The notes beneath the pieces are model-generated. The model was given only the letters and a program-made list of their open reading frames with translations. It was not told the DNA's origin and searched no databases. A stretch of DNA of 64,000 nt from Pseudomonadota bacterium (GTDB taxonomy: Bacteria > Pseudomonadota > Alphaproteobacteria > Rhizobiales > Beijerinckiaceae), in NCBI GenBank assembly GCA_020161575.1, contig JAIUNR010000001.1, positions 434,001 through 498,000 on the forward strand. The letters run 5' to 3'. Position numbers and translations under genes: made by a program. Below, in pieces: positions 27,085-36,243 of this stretch; the first letter of the stretch is position 1; each line of letters begins with the position of its first letter.

Positions 27085-27451
27085 GATTGCACCTTCTGTT
27101 GCAAGTTGGCTCAGACCATCCTGGCCTGATCATCAATCGGGCGGATAACCGCCTCGAAGACGGGGTGAAGGTGCTGTCCCGCAGGCTAAACAGAAGTTAA
27201 TTTCGCTCCTTTCAGCGCTCCCGTGCGTTTTTATGGTTAAGGTGACGCCAATTGATATGCTTTACACCTAGTAAATATTTCAGAAAATAGTGGGAATAGC
27301 CTAGATTATCAAATGGCTGAAGTTTCTGCCACGATATGCGGCTATGAGCGCTCAGTGTGCGCAGCAAACAGAAAAAAGCCTGGTTGCCCCGACTTCCCCA
27401 TGGGAAAGCGATGACAACCAGGCCCTAAGTTCGGCCGGAGAACAGAAAGCT
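27085..27451 (-). other. Region between the two flagellin genes
   Basis: It contains the terminator of flagellin gene 2 and the promoter and leader of flagellin gene 1. The stretch 27190-27330 is clearly AT-richer than its surroundings. I found no convincing sigma-54 or sigma-28 match on the minus strand and no gene. Confidence 0.6.
27372..27423 (-). terminator. Terminator of flagellin gene 2
   Basis: A nine-base-pair stem GCCTGGTTG/CAACCAGGC (27378-27386 and 27415-27423) encloses a second hairpin built on CTTCCC/GGGAAAG. On the minus strand it is followed by six T residues. Confidence 0.88.
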
Positions 27452-29026
27452 TTATCCGCCGAGCAGCGAGAGAAGCGAGCGGCTGTTCTCGTTGCTGATC
27501 GAGAGCGACTGGACTGCGAATTGCTGGCGCGTTTGCAGCGCGATCAATGCGGCGCTCTCCTCGCTCACATCGGCGGCGACCAGCTCGTCGCCCTGGGTCT
27601 TCATCTCGCTCTGGAAGCTCTTGTTCATCTCGTAGCGGGAACGGATGTAGTTGTTGAAGGTGGCGAATTGGGCCTGCAATTCCCGCAACAGGGTCTGCGC
27701 CTGACGCGCCTGCACCGATGAGGTCTGGATATTCTGCTCGTTGACCCAGCTCGCGCCCGGTTGAGCCATGGTCAGATAGCCCGCGGCAGTCACCAGGACG
27801 CCATTGATGCTGAGCGGCGTGCCGGCGAATTCATCCATGATGACGTTGATATTCTCGCCCTTGAGAAGATTCCGTCCATTGGGGACGGGATTGTTGGCGA
27901 TCATCAGGTTGATGTTGCTCAGCAGCGCATCATATTGCTCGCCATAAGCGAGGCGCAGCGCATTGTTCGACGAGAGCGGGGCTGTATATCCGACAGTGAT
28001 GCCGTTGAACCCAACGGAGCCGCCGGAGGCAAAGTCGCCGCTTGCCGCGACGATCTTCATGTCCCCGCCGTTCAAATTGCGCAAACGCAACTGGCGCGGA
28101 CCCGCTGCGCCCCCGGTCTGATTGACCAGCTCCGCCTTGATTCCAGATCCCAGTGCCGTGACATCCGCGATGAATGCGCCAACGGTCGTCGCGGCACCGT
28201 AGTTCAACGTGCGGAAGCCGCCATTGCCATCCTCGAAGACAATGCTCGACCCCGCCGCGATAACGGTTGCCGGCGTAACACCTGCCGGGATTGTTCCGGT
28301 GACACGGCCGCCATAGGTGATGGTAAAGCCGGTTTCGTTCGCGCCCGGAGCGGCGAGGCCGTTGGCGAAAAGGTTCGTCGCGTTGAAGGTCTGCCCGCTC
28401 GGCGAGGTCAACCCGACCAGGTCGTCCATGACGTTCTGGTCCGAAATGGCATCGAAGGAGAAGTCCTTCTGGTTGGGCGCGAAGAACTCGATGTTCTTTT
28501 CGCCCGCCGTGGCGCCGGGGACAAACCGCGCGATCACGCCGATATTCGCGGCGTTCAGCGCGTCGACAATCTCACCCCATGTCACGGTGGTAGAGCTGAA
28601 GGTGTAGGTGAAGTTCCTGCCGCCATCGGAGGTGATGGAGAATTTCGAACCGATCGAAACACCGCTCACGATTGCGGAGGGCTGGATATCGGCGGTCGTA
28701 TGTGCGCTGCGCAGCCCGGAAGCGCCTTCATTGAGCGCGCGATTGGCCAGATCGAGGGCGGAATCGACATTGCCGATCATCGCCTTGAGCGTCTTGTCGG
28801 TTGCTTCGAGCGTCGCAAGCCCGAGGGCGATATTGTTGTTCACGTCGGCAATCTGCCGGCTGCGCCCGAGGACGGATTCGCTCATGGCGAAGCGGGTGGT
28901 GTCATCCGCCGAGGTGAAGACCTTCTTGCCGGAGGCGACCCTTTTCTGCGTGATCCCGAAAAGATCATTCGTACGCTTGAGGATGGAGACGTTGAGATTC
29001 GTCGCATCGTTCATCAGGATCGTCAT
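27452..29026 (-). CDS. fliC: Flagellin 2
   Basis: A 524-residue flagellin paralogous to flagellin 1. The N-terminal helix region (NVSILKRTNDLFGITQKR, VASGKKVFTSADDTTRF) and the C-terminal region (VAADVSEESAALIALQTRQQ) match the other copy closely, while the central domain differs in sequence but keeps the same Gly/Ser/Thr-rich character. An AAGGTGAT ribosome site precedes the ATG at 29026, and a near-identical AAGGTG leader stands in front of flagellin 1. It is separately terminated, so the two filament subunits can be regulated independently. Confidence 0.95.
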   Translation of the reverse strand: MTILMNDATNLNVSILKRTNDLFGITQKRVASGKKVFTSADDTTRFAMSESVLGRSRQIADVNNNIALGLATLEATDKTLKAMIGNVDSALDLANRALNEGASGLRSAHTTADIQPSAIVSGVSIGSKFSITSDGGRNFTYTFSSTTVTWGEIVDALNAANIGVIARFVPGATAGEKNIEFFAPNQKDFSFDAISDQNVMDDLVGLTSPSGQTFNATNLFANGLAAPGANETGFTITYGGRVTGTIPAGVTPATVIAAGSSIVFEDGNGGFRTLNYGAATTVGAFIADVTALGSGIKAELVNQTGGAAGPRQLRLRNLNGGDMKIVAASGDFASGGSVGFNGITVGYTAPLSSNNALRLAYGEQYDALLSNINLMIANNPVPNGRNLLKGENINVIMDEFAGTPLSINGVLVTAAGYLTMAQPGASWVNEQNIQTSSVQARQAQTLLRELQAQFATFNNYIRSRYEMNKSFQSEMKTQGDELVAADVSEESAALIALQTRQQFAVQSLSISNENSRSLLSLLGG

Positions 29027-29218
29027 GCATCACCTTCTGTGGAACGTCTCCGGTCCCTTGCCGTCCCGTCAGCTTTCTGGCTGCACGGAATGGAACGGCG
29101 TTCTGGGACTGTGACCGGCCTTCGAAGGGGGAGGATGTCAGCAAGGGGCTAAGGCTTGGTTAAATTTGGTAACCTTAATGAAAAATGACCTGTTAACCAT
29201 GATGCGGCGCGGCGCAGC

Positions 29219-29241
29219 AAAAAGCCGGGCAGGGGCCCGGC
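29219..29241 (-). terminator. Terminator of the FlaG-like gene
   Basis: A GCCGGGC/GCCCGGC stem at 29224-29241 with a four-base loop, followed on the minus strand by five T residues. It lies 23 bases past the stop at 29264. Confidence 0.88.
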
Positions 29242-29263
29242 CTCCATCAATCAGAAAGGGAAG

Positions 29264-29605
29264 TCACTTCCCGTCGCCCTCGGCGGCCTTGATGTAGGCG
29301 CGCAGCTTGAGCAGCGATTCATAGGGATATTGCGTGACGGTCTGCTTCGTCTCCGGATCAATGACGCGGTAGACGAGATCGCCGGTCTCGCGATCGGTTT
29401 CGATCGAGCTTTCAGTCTCGCGGCGGATGGATGTTTCTGCGCGCCGCTGATCGCGCGACCAGCGTGTCTGTTCCGAGCCGGCCTGCGCTGCAACGGCTAC
29501 GGGCGGTGCGAGGTCGGTGCGAACCGCCTCGCGCACGGGGGCCGCATCGGGCCGGGTGTGCGCGAGAGGGATCTGTGCAACCGCGCTGGAAAGGCGGGTA
29601 TCCAT
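29264..29605 (-). CDS. Small FlaG-like flagellar protein
   Basis: A 113-residue soluble protein. The C-terminal third, TGDLVYRVIDPETKQTVTQY followed by PYESLLKLR, resembles the FlaG domain pattern in which a residual sugar- or protein-binding strand ends in an Ile/Tyr-Pro and a Leu-rich helix. The first ~60 residues are low-complexity and charged. FlaG-type proteins affect filament length. The gene is immediately upstream of the flagellin genes on the same strand and has its own terminator. The family assignment is by pattern only. Confidence 0.6.
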   Translation of the reverse strand: MDTRLSSAVAQIPLAHTRPDAAPVREAVRTDLAPPVAVAAQAGSEQTRWSRDQRRAETSIRRETESSIETDRETGDLVYRVIDPETKQTVTQYPYESLLKLRAYIKAAEGDGK

Positions 29606-29784
29606 GATGCTTCTCGCTTCCGGCGGACATCCACGTTCCGCCAGTGCCGAGAATAGGCATGACCGTCTTTACGTTCCGTTCAGAAAAATGGTTGAGACGC
29701 GATGAATCAAATCGCGAAAATTCGCGATAAATTAAGACTTCTGGTGCAGCCGCACGCCAGACTTGCGGGCAGGAAAATACTCCG

Positions 29785-30267
29785 CTAGCTGACCTTGGAA
29801 ATCGCCAGCGGTGCGGTGCCCGGTTTGCGGGAAATTCCGGCGCGGTGATAGGTTTTCGGGCTTGAATTCCTGCCGACGGCGTCGGCGAGATCGCGCATCA
29901 ACCCCTCCGATACGGTGCGCGCCGTCGCTACCACAGCCATATTCAGGGCCATTGTGGCAGAGAAGACCTCGTGCCGGTTGCGCAACTCCTCGAGGCGTTC
30001 AGGCTGGAAACGGCCGATGGCGATGGCGTTGTTCTTCAGCGCTTCGAGGCAGCGTGTATAGACTTGGGCGGCTTCGTTCTTTTCCATCGCGAGTGTCAGG
30101 GCATCGCGCATCTTGCCGGCCTTGAAGCGCCGGGTTTCCTCCTCGATCAGCGGTTCGAGACGGTCGAGTGCCTCGAGCGCGGAGAAGATCAGCGTATCAG
30201 CTTCCTCCGGTTTCGAAACTCGGATGCGGGTATCCGCCTTTTCAGTTCCGGGGGGGCTGGACCGCAT
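29785..30267 (-). CDS. FlgN-like flagellar export chaperone candidate
   Basis: A protein of about 160 residues predicted to be almost wholly helical, with long amphipathic stretches (ALDRLEPLIEEETRRFKAG, EKNEAAQVYTRCLEALKNN). Its size, composition and position at the end of the flgI-flgJ operon fit a FlgN-type chaperone for the hook-junction proteins FlgK and FlgL. No catalytic motif is visible. The ATG at 30267 overlaps the FlgJ-like gene by 26 bases; the frame is open to 30300 but offers no better start. Confidence 0.6.
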   Translation of the reverse strand: MRSSPPGTEKADTRIRVSKPEEADTLIFSALEALDRLEPLIEEETRRFKAGKMRDALTLAMEKNEAAQVYTRCLEALKNNAIAIGRFQPERLEELRNRHEVFSATMALNMAVVATARTVSEGLMRDLADAVGRNSSPKTYHRAGISRKPGTAPLAISKVS

Positions 30268-30592
30268 GGGACGATGACTCCTGATGACGCAACATTTCAC
30301 GGTAGATCGCCGGCGTGAGACCGATCCCGCCCTTGGCCGTGATCGATTTGCCGTATTCCTCGATGAGCATGCCCCGCCAGGTATCCTGGCCGGTGGCTTC
30401 GGTGCCCATCGCGCCTTCGCCCTTCACGCCTTCGAACATCGAACCAACCATGGTCTGGAAGAAGTTGGCTTCCAGACCCTGCGCGGTTTCCCACGCCTTG
30501 CGGTTGACAGGGGTGCCCTTGGGCAGGAGACCGGCGGACTTGGCGCGCTGGATCTCGGCGGCGAAATTGGGGTTGGAGGCGATGGGGTTCAT
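30242..30592 (-). CDS. FlgJ-like rod-binding protein (no muramidase domain)
   Basis: A 116-residue protein equal to the N-terminal rod-binding domain of FlgJ, with the family segment AQGLEANFFQTMVGSMF and a C-terminal GIGLTPAIYREMLRHQ. The peptidoglycan hydrolase domain of enterobacterial FlgJ is absent, as is normal in Alphaproteobacteria, where the short form is known in Caulobacter. It helps rod assembly in the periplasm. The ATG at 30592 lies one base inside the flgI stop and has AGGTG five bases upstream; a GTG at 30595 is an alternative. Confidence 0.88.
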   Translation of the reverse strand: MNPIASNPNFAAEIQRAKSAGLLPKGTPVNRKAWETAQGLEANFFQTMVGSMFEGVKGEGAMGTEATGQDTWRGMLIEEYGKSITAKGGIGLTPAIYREMLRHQESSSHAVQPPRN

Positions 30593-31746
30593 CACATCAC
30601 CTCGATATCGGCCTGCAGCGCGCCGGCGGTCTTGATGGCCTGAAGGATGGAGATCAGGTCGCGCGGGCCGACGCCCAGGGCATTGAGTCCATCGACCAGT
30701 TCCCGCAGGGACACGCTGTCCTTCACGATGGCGAGCTTCTTCTTGTCGTCGGTATCGACCCGGATTCCGGTGCGTGGCACCACCGTGGTCTGCCCGCGGG
30801 AGAAGGGTTCGGGCTGCGAGACTTCCGGCGTCTCGGTGATGGTCACGGTGAGATTGCCCTGCGCGACCGCGACCTGGCTGACGCGCACGTCCTTGCCCAT
30901 CACGATGATGCCGGAACGCTCGTCGACAATGACACGGGCGCGTTGGTCGGGCTCGACGCGCAGCTGCTCGACCTCGGTGAGCAGGCGGATCATGTTGCCC
31001 TGGAAGCCGCGCGGCACCTGGATCGACACAGTCGAAGGGTCGGTCGGTTCGGCCGAATCAGCGCCGAGAAAATCATTGATCGCGGCGGCGATACGGCGGG
31101 CGGTGGTCAGATCCGGGTTGCGCAGCGAAAGGCGCAGATTCTGGAGATTGTTGAGGCGAAAATCGACTTCGCGCTCGATCAGCGCGCCGTTGGCGATACG
31201 GCCGACCGTGGGAACGCCCCGCGTGATCTTGGCGGCGTCGCCCTCGGCCTGAAAACCGGAAATGGCCAGCGAACCCTGCGCAACCGCGTAAACCTCGCCA
31301 TCGGCGCCCAGAAGCGGCGTGGCAAGGAGCGTGGCACCCTGGAGGGATTTGGAATCGCACATGGCGGAGACGGTGACATCGAGCCGCGTGCCCTGAGTCG
31401 CGAAGGCCTGAAGGTTGGCGGTCACCATCACGGCGGCCATGTTGGCGGTGCGCATGTTCGCCTGGCGCGTGTTGACGCCGAGACGCTCCATCATCGCCTG
31501 AAGGGACTGGCGGGTCATCGGGCAATTGTTGAGCGTGTCGCCGGTGCCATTGAGGCCGGTGACGAGGCCATAGCCGACAAGCTGGTTCTCGCGCACCCCT
31601 TCGACGGAGGCGAGATCCTTGATGCGCGAAAGTGCCGAAGCTTCGCTCGCGCCGAAGGCGCCGATCGAGGCTGCGCCGAGACCGATGGCCAGCGCGATAT
31701 CGCGCAAGCGGCCTTTAAGTCCGGTAATCTGTGCCATCATCTTCAT
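30592..31746 (-). CDS. flgI: Flagellar P-ring protein FlgI
   Basis: A 384-residue P-ring subunit. A signal peptide (about residues 1-38, basic start then hydrophobic core ending SEASA) sends it to the periplasm. The mature protein begins LSRIKDLASVEGVRENQLVG, the hallmark of FlgI, and ends AIKTAGALQADIEVM. The start at 31746 was chosen for its AGGAG ribosome site; the frame is open to 31875 but that part lacks a signal-peptide-like start. It heads a three-gene unit with the FlgJ-like and FlgN-like genes. Confidence 0.95.
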   Translation of the reverse strand: MKMMAQITGLKGRLRDIALAIGLGAASIGAFGASEASALSRIKDLASVEGVRENQLVGYGLVTGLNGTGDTLNNCPMTRQSLQAMMERLGVNTRQANMRTANMAAVMVTANLQAFATQGTRLDVTVSAMCDSKSLQGATLLATPLLGADGEVYAVAQGSLAISGFQAEGDAAKITRGVPTVGRIANGALIEREVDFRLNNLQNLRLSLRNPDLTTARRIAAAINDFLGADSAEPTDPSTVSIQVPRGFQGNMIRLLTEVEQLRVEPDQRARVIVDERSGIIVMGKDVRVSQVAVAQGNLTVTITETPEVSQPEPFSRGQTTVVPRTGIRVDTDDKKKLAIVKDSVSLRELVDGLNALGVGPRDLISILQAIKTAGALQADIEVM

Positions 31747-32091
31747 TGCCTGCTGCTCCTGGCGTATTCTTCGGCAGTCCGGTCGGGCAAAAACCCTCGC
31801 AGATGGAAAATTGGGTGAACGTACGCGAGACAGGAGCCGTCCACGCCTATTCCTTGCGAAGTGCGTGCCAAGCAAAGGTCCCGTCTAACAATATGAAAAA
31901 TAAGGAGTTTGGTTTTCTGGCCGATCTCACGACGCGCAGGATTGCCCGGAGAAAAATGCCCACCCGGCAAAAAACGCCCACCATGGTTACCGCTGCTTAA
32001 CCAGCTTCAGCGAAACTCATGTCATCGGATCGCAACAAAAGCCCTTCGAAGGCATCATGGAGGCGATCCAGGTCCGAGGAAGCGGGTCAGA
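31747..32091. other. Divergent regulatory region between flgI and fliX
   Basis: A 345-base region with no gene. It contains a minus-strand sigma-54 candidate at 31856-31870. An AT-richer stretch lies at 31890-32000. The fliX side holds no promoter motif I can name with confidence. Confidence 0.6.
31856..31870 (-). promoter_or_regulatory. Sigma-54 promoter candidate for flgI
   Basis: Read on the minus strand the sequence is TGGCACGCACTTCGC. GG and GC are ten bases apart as sigma-54 requires; the -24 half is a perfect TGGCACG and the -12 half is TCGC in place of TTGC. It lies 110 bases upstream of the flgI start. Confidence 0.6.
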
Positions 32092-32520
32092 ATGCGCATT
32101 GTTGAACAAAAATCGGTTGGGAATGTCGGTGGCGCACGCGGGGCGCGTGGCGCGAGCGGTTCTGGCGCGCGCTTTACCATTGATCAGGGCGCGACCAGCA
32201 CCAAGGCCGAAGCCAAGGCACCGATTTCGATTCTCGGTGGTCTTGAGGCGCTGATCGCGATCCAGTCCGAAGACAATACGCGCGAGAAGCGCAAGCGCAG
32301 TCTCAAGCGCGGACAATCCATGCTCGATGTGCTGGACGAGTTGAAGCTGGCGCTTCTTTCCGGCCATCTGCCGGCCAATATCCAGTCCCGCCTGGGCATG
32401 GTGCTTCAGGATACCGGCGCGAGCGGCGATCCGCGCCTCGACGGGATCGTCGACGCCATCGAGCTGCGTGCGGAAGTCGAACTGGCGAAATTGCGTCAGG
32501 CGCAGCGCCGCGAGAGCTGA
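32092..32520 (+). CDS. fliX: Flagellar assembly regulator FliX
   Basis: A 142-residue protein of the alphaproteobacterial FliX family. The first ~45 residues are Gly/Ala-rich and flexible; the remaining helical domain (ISILGGLEALIAIQ, KRSLKRGQSMLDVLDELKLA) is the conserved FliX core. In Caulobacter, FliX links basal-body assembly to activation of the sigma-54 activator FlbD, which fits the sigma-54 promoters seen in this window. Divergent from flgI and followed by dksA, the common alphaproteobacterial order. The start at 32092 follows a GAGGAAG sequence. Confidence 0.92.
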   Translation: MRIVEQKSVGNVGGARGARGASGSGARFTIDQGATSTKAEAKAPISILGGLEALIAIQSEDNTREKRKRSLKRGQSMLDVLDELKLALLSGHLPANIQSRLGMVLQDTGASGDPRLDGIVDAIELRAEVELAKLRQAQRRES

Positions 32521-32646
32521 TACGCAAGTTCCTCATCCGCCCCCCCGGAAGCGTCATCCCGGTTTTTTTCCCCATTGCGATTGTTTCGTCATGATGAGGG
32601 CGCTATACCCCCCGGCGACAAGCTCGACTTGAACCGAGGCGAGGCG

Positions 32647-33099
32647 ATGGCGAATACCAGTACGAGTAGCAGTACCGGCCGCAAGGCGATTTCGCTCGAG
32701 CAGGGCTACCGCCCGAGCGATGACGAACCTTTCATGAATGACCGTCAGCGTGAATATTTCCGGCGCAAGCTGAATGCGTGGAAGGACGAGATCATCCGTG
32801 ATTCCGAACTCACGCTGACCGCGATGCAGGCGGATAGCGATTCGCATCCCGATCTTGTCGACCGCGCCTCTTCCGAAGGGGACCGGGCGATCGAGCTGCG
32901 CGCGCGCGACCGCCAGCGCAAGCTGATCGCCAAGATCGACGCGGCGCTCGCCCGTATCGATGACGGCACCTACGGCTATTGCGAGGAGACGGGCGATCCG
33001 ATCTCCCTCGCGCGGCTCGATGCGCGGCCGATCGCGACATTGTCGATCGAGGCGCAGGAGCGTCACGAGCGCCGCGAGAAGATCTATCGCGACGATTGA
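32647..33099 (+). CDS. dksA: RNA polymerase-binding protein DksA, degenerate zinc finger
   Basis: A 150-residue DksA/TraR-family protein. The coiled-coil arm (residues ~45-105) carries LVDRASSEGDRAIELRARDR, with the DxxDxA-like tip seen as DLVDRAS. The zinc-finger region is CEETGDPISLARLDARP, with only one of the four zinc-binding cysteines, as is usual for alphaproteobacterial DksA. It binds the secondary channel of RNA polymerase and alters rRNA and stress promoters, sometimes with ppGpp. The start at 32647 has GAGGCGAGG upstream. Confidence 0.93.
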   Translation: MANTSTSSSTGRKAISLEQGYRPSDDEPFMNDRQREYFRRKLNAWKDEIIRDSELTLTAMQADSDSHPDLVDRASSEGDRAIELRARDRQRKLIAKIDAALARIDDGTYGYCEETGDPISLARLDARPIATLSIEAQERHERREKIYRDD

Positions 33100-33192
33100 C
33101 GGCACGGGGCGGGAAAATTCCGTACCGTGTCCTGCGCGCGCTTTTTTCTTGCGCGTGATCCATTACGCTCGCCCGGAACGGAAAGGGCGATA

Positions 33193-35244
33193 ATGGCTTT
33201 GGCCTCTCCACCTTCTGGCCTGAATATCGCGCGCCGGTTTCTCGGAACCGGTGCGCCGCGCCTGCTTGGCCTGCTTGTGCTGCTGGCCATGCTGGGGCTG
33301 CGCTATGAGGACCCCGCGCCGCTCGAGCGGCTCAGGCTCGCGCTGTTCGATGCCTATTTCAACCTGCATCCGCGCTCTGCGCTGCCGGGAGGCAATGGGC
33401 CGGTTGTCATCGTTGATATCGATGAGGCGAGCCTGCGCCGTTTCGGGCAATGGCCGTTCTCGCGCGCCTTGCTCGCGCGTGCGGTGGATGCGGCGCGCGA
33501 GGGCGGTGCAGCGGCGATCGGCTTCGATATCGTCTTCCCCGAGCCAGATCGACTTTCGCCGTCGCGTATTGCGGAGAATGTCGCTGATCTGCCGGAGGCG
33601 ATCCACGCCGAACTGAAGACGAAGCCAGATACGGATGCCCGCTTCGCCGCTGCGATCGAGGCAGGGAAGGTGGTGCTCGGTCGCACCGGGTTGAACGAGG
33701 ACAGGAAAGGCGGCTTCTCCGGCGCGGGGATGCGCGGTTTTGTCGAGGCACGCGAACCCGCCTTGCCGCTTGCGACTTTGGGCGGCGATCCGCTGCCGCT
33801 TCTGCCGACTTACCCTGCCTTGCTGCGCAATATCGAGATGCTCGAAGCGGCGGCGGCGGGAATCGGGATCTTCTCGATCATCCCGGAGCCGGATGGCATC
33901 ATCCGCCGTGTGCCTTTGGCCTTCGCGGAGGGCGGCAAGCTCAGGCCCGCGCTTTCGCTCGAGATCCTGCGCATCGCGACAGGCGGTGGCGCTTTGGTCG
34001 TCAAGCGCGACGAGGCGGGCATTTCCGGCTTTGCCGTCGGTGGGCATGCGATCCCCACTGAACGCGACGGGCGGCGCTGGGTCTATTACTCCCGCCACGA
34101 TCCCGCGCGTTTCGTCTCCATCGCCGATCTGCTGGACGGCAAGCTGCCGGCGGGACGGCTGGAGGGCAAGATCGTCCTTTTCGGCGCCTCCGCCATCGGC
34201 CTGCAGGACCTGCGCGCGACACCGCTCGAACGCGCGATGCCGGGCGTGGAGATCCACGCGCAGATGTTGGAGACGATCCTCTCCGGCGAATCGCTGGACC
34301 GGCCGCATCTTGCGCTCGGCGCCGAAGTGCTGGCGGCCGCTCTGCTCGGCCTTGTCATGATCGCGCTGGTGCCGTTGCTGGGCGCCATGCCGGCGCTCTC
34401 CCTCGGCGCCTTGCTTGGCGCGGCGACGCTTTTCGTCGGTTGGCACCTTTTCGTTAGCCGCGGCCTGCTGATCGATACCGCTTTTCCGCTGCTCTCGGGC
34501 TTTGCGGTGTTCCTCACGCTCGCTTTCTCGAATTACTGGCGCGAGGAACGCCGCCGCCACGAGATCCGTACCGCGTTCCAGCATTATCTCGCGCCGAGCC
34601 TTGTCGAGAAGCTGGCGCGCGAGCCGCATCTGCTGCGCCTTGGCGGGGAGACGCGCGAATTGACGATCCTCTTCTCGGATCTGCGCGGGTTCACGGCGGT
34701 GGCCGAGAGTATGAGCGAGGACCCGCAGGCACTGACGCATCTGATGAACCGGCTGCTCTCGCCGCTTTCCGCCGCGATCATGGCCGAGGGCGGCACCATC
34801 GACAAATATATGGGCGATGCGGTGATGGCCTTCTGGAACGCGCCGCTCGACGAGCCCGACCACGCCGCCTGCGCCGCTCGCGCCGCGCTCGCCATGCGCC
34901 GCGCGCTCGATGCGCTGGAGGCGGAACGCCGCGCCGAGGCGGCGGCGGAGGGCAAGCCCTTCCTGCCGCTCGAAATCGGCATCGGCATCAATACCGGCAT
35001 GGCGGTTGTCGGCAATATGGGCTCGGAATTCCGCTTCGACTACACCGCCCTTGGCGACGCGGTGAATCTCGCGCAACGGCTCGAAGGGCTGACTCAGCGC
35101 TATGGCGTCCCGATCCTCATCGGCGAGGCGACGGCGGCGCGGCTCGAAGGCCGGTTCGGCCTGGCAGAGATCGATGCCGTACAGGTCAAGGGCAAGAGTG
35201 AAGCGGCCCGGGTATTCGCCCTCGGCGGGGCTACGCTCCCATGA
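33193..35244 (+). CDS. CHASE2-domain adenylate/guanylate cyclase
   Basis: A 683-residue membrane enzyme. A first helix at about 22-38 leads into a CHASE2 sensory domain (about 45-340) outside the membrane. Three clustered helices at about 375-450 return it to the cytoplasm, and a class III nucleotide cyclase domain follows (about 485-660). The catalytic metal aspartates are in ILFSDLRGFT (residue ~495) and KYMGDAVMAFW (~541), with FDYTALGDAVNLAQRLEGL near 615. It should make cAMP in response to an extracellular cue. Its 3' end overlaps the convergent LysR gene by 14 bases. The start at 33193 was preferred over earlier in-frame codons for lack of a better signal. Confidence 0.9.
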   Translation: MALASPPSGLNIARRFLGTGAPRLLGLLVLLAMLGLRYEDPAPLERLRLALFDAYFNLHPRSALPGGNGPVVIVDIDEASLRRFGQWPFSRALLARAVDAAREGGAAAIGFDIVFPEPDRLSPSRIAENVADLPEAIHAELKTKPDTDARFAAAIEAGKVVLGRTGLNEDRKGGFSGAGMRGFVEAREPALPLATLGGDPLPLLPTYPALLRNIEMLEAAAAGIGIFSIIPEPDGIIRRVPLAFAEGGKLRPALSLEILRIATGGGALVVKRDEAGISGFAVGGHAIPTERDGRRWVYYSRHDPARFVSIADLLDGKLPAGRLEGKIVLFGASAIGLQDLRATPLERAMPGVEIHAQMLETILSGESLDRPHLALGAEVLAAALLGLVMIALVPLLGAMPALSLGALLGAATLFVGWHLFVSRGLLIDTAFPLLSGFAVFLTLAFSNYWREERRRHEIRTAFQHYLAPSLVEKLAREPHLLRLGGETRELTILFSDLRGFTAVAESMSEDPQALTHLMNRLLSPLSAAIMAEGGTIDKYMGDAVMAFWNAPLDEPDHAACAARAALAMRRALDALEAERRAEAAAEGKPFLPLEIGIGINTGMAVVGNMGSEFRFDYTALGDAVNLAQRLEGLTQRYGVPILIGEATAARLEGRFGLAEIDAVQVKGKSEAARVFALGGATLP

Positions 35245-36139
35245 AGCTCGACCGCCGCACCGCGACCTCCTCGACGATGTGGTCGATCACCGCGCGGATG
35301 CGGCCGAGGCTTTTGAGATCCTCGTGGACGACCAGCCAATACCCGCGCCGCGCCTGCCGCTCGGGCAGCACCTGCACGAGATCGGGAATGCCCTGCGCGA
35401 TGAAGTGATGGAGCACGCCGAGGCCCAGCCCGGCGCGTACGGCCTCGGTCTGCCCCGCCGCGCTTGCGGCTTCGAGGCTGGTCGCATGGCTGCCGAAGAG
35501 GTCGGAGACATAGGAGAGCGCGTCCGAGAAGGCGTAGCTGTCGACATAGCCGATGAGGCGATGCGCGGCGAGATCCTCCACGGTTCGGGGTGTTCCGGCG
35601 CGGTCGAGATAGGTCCTCGCGCCGAAAATCCCGAGGACATGCTCGGTGAGCTTGCGCGAGACGAGACGCCCGGCCTCGGGCGCTTCGAGCGTGATCGCGA
35701 GATCGACCTCCCGGCGAATGAGCGAGGTGGCGAGCGGCATCGGCACGAGCTGGATATCGATGCCGGGATGACGGCGCAGAAAAGGCTCCAGCGCCGGGAT
35801 CAGGAAATACATCGAGAACCCGTCCGGCGCGCCGATGCGCACGGTGCCCGATAGCTCGACATCGCGCTGGCGCAGATCCGCCTGCGCTTGCAGCATCTCG
35901 CTTTCCATGCGCTCGGCATGGGCGAGCAGGTGGTGCCCCGCCTCGGTGAGGGTGATGCCGGTGGTGGCGCGTTCGAACAGGGTCGCGCCCAGCGCGCCCT
36001 CCAGCGCGCTGATATGCCGCGCGACCGTCGCCTGGTTGACCCTGAGCGCGCGCGATGCCGCCAGAAACTGGCCGCGCCGCGCCGCCGCGAGGAAGGTGCG
36101 CACGAAATCCCAATCCAGCGGTGCTTCGCGTTCCGACAT
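35231..36139 (-). CDS. LysR-family transcriptional regulator
   Basis: A 302-residue LysR-type regulator. The winged helix-turn-helix occupies about residues 8-68 (FVRTFLAAARRGQFLAASRA, then VNQATVARHISALEGALGA), followed by the periplasmic-binding-like effector domain. It is divergent from the nitronate monooxygenase-like gene at 36244, with a spacer of about 105 bases, so it probably regulates that gene and perhaps the following gst and mmsA. The start at 36139 has GGGGAAA upstream. The inducer is unknown. Confidence 0.9.
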   Translation of the reverse strand: MSEREAPLDWDFVRTFLAAARRGQFLAASRALRVNQATVARHISALEGALGATLFERATTGITLTEAGHHLLAHAERMESEMLQAQADLRQRDVELSGTVRIGAPDGFSMYFLIPALEPFLRRHPGIDIQLVPMPLATSLIRREVDLAITLEAPEAGRLVSRKLTEHVLGIFGARTYLDRAGTPRTVEDLAAHRLIGYVDSYAFSDALSYVSDLFGSHATSLEAASAAGQTEAVRAGLGLGVLHHFIAQGIPDLVQVLPERQARRGYWLVVHEDLKSLGRIRAVIDHIVEEVAVRRSSFMGA

Positions 36140-36243
36140 CTTGTTTCCCCGGCGATATCTTGAAATTCGCAGAACAACCACGCGATTTCAAGGATTGAGA
36201 CGAGAATTTTGTCGTGGCACGAAAGCGGAAATGGGAGAAGATC

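Noticed and set aside
29150..32010. Possible CtrA boxes (TTAA-N7-TTAA) near flagellin 2, fliX and other flagellar promoters
   Set aside because: Several TTAA words occur (for example near 29157 and 31983), but the spacing is 5, 6, 8 or 11 rather than 7, so none meets the consensus.
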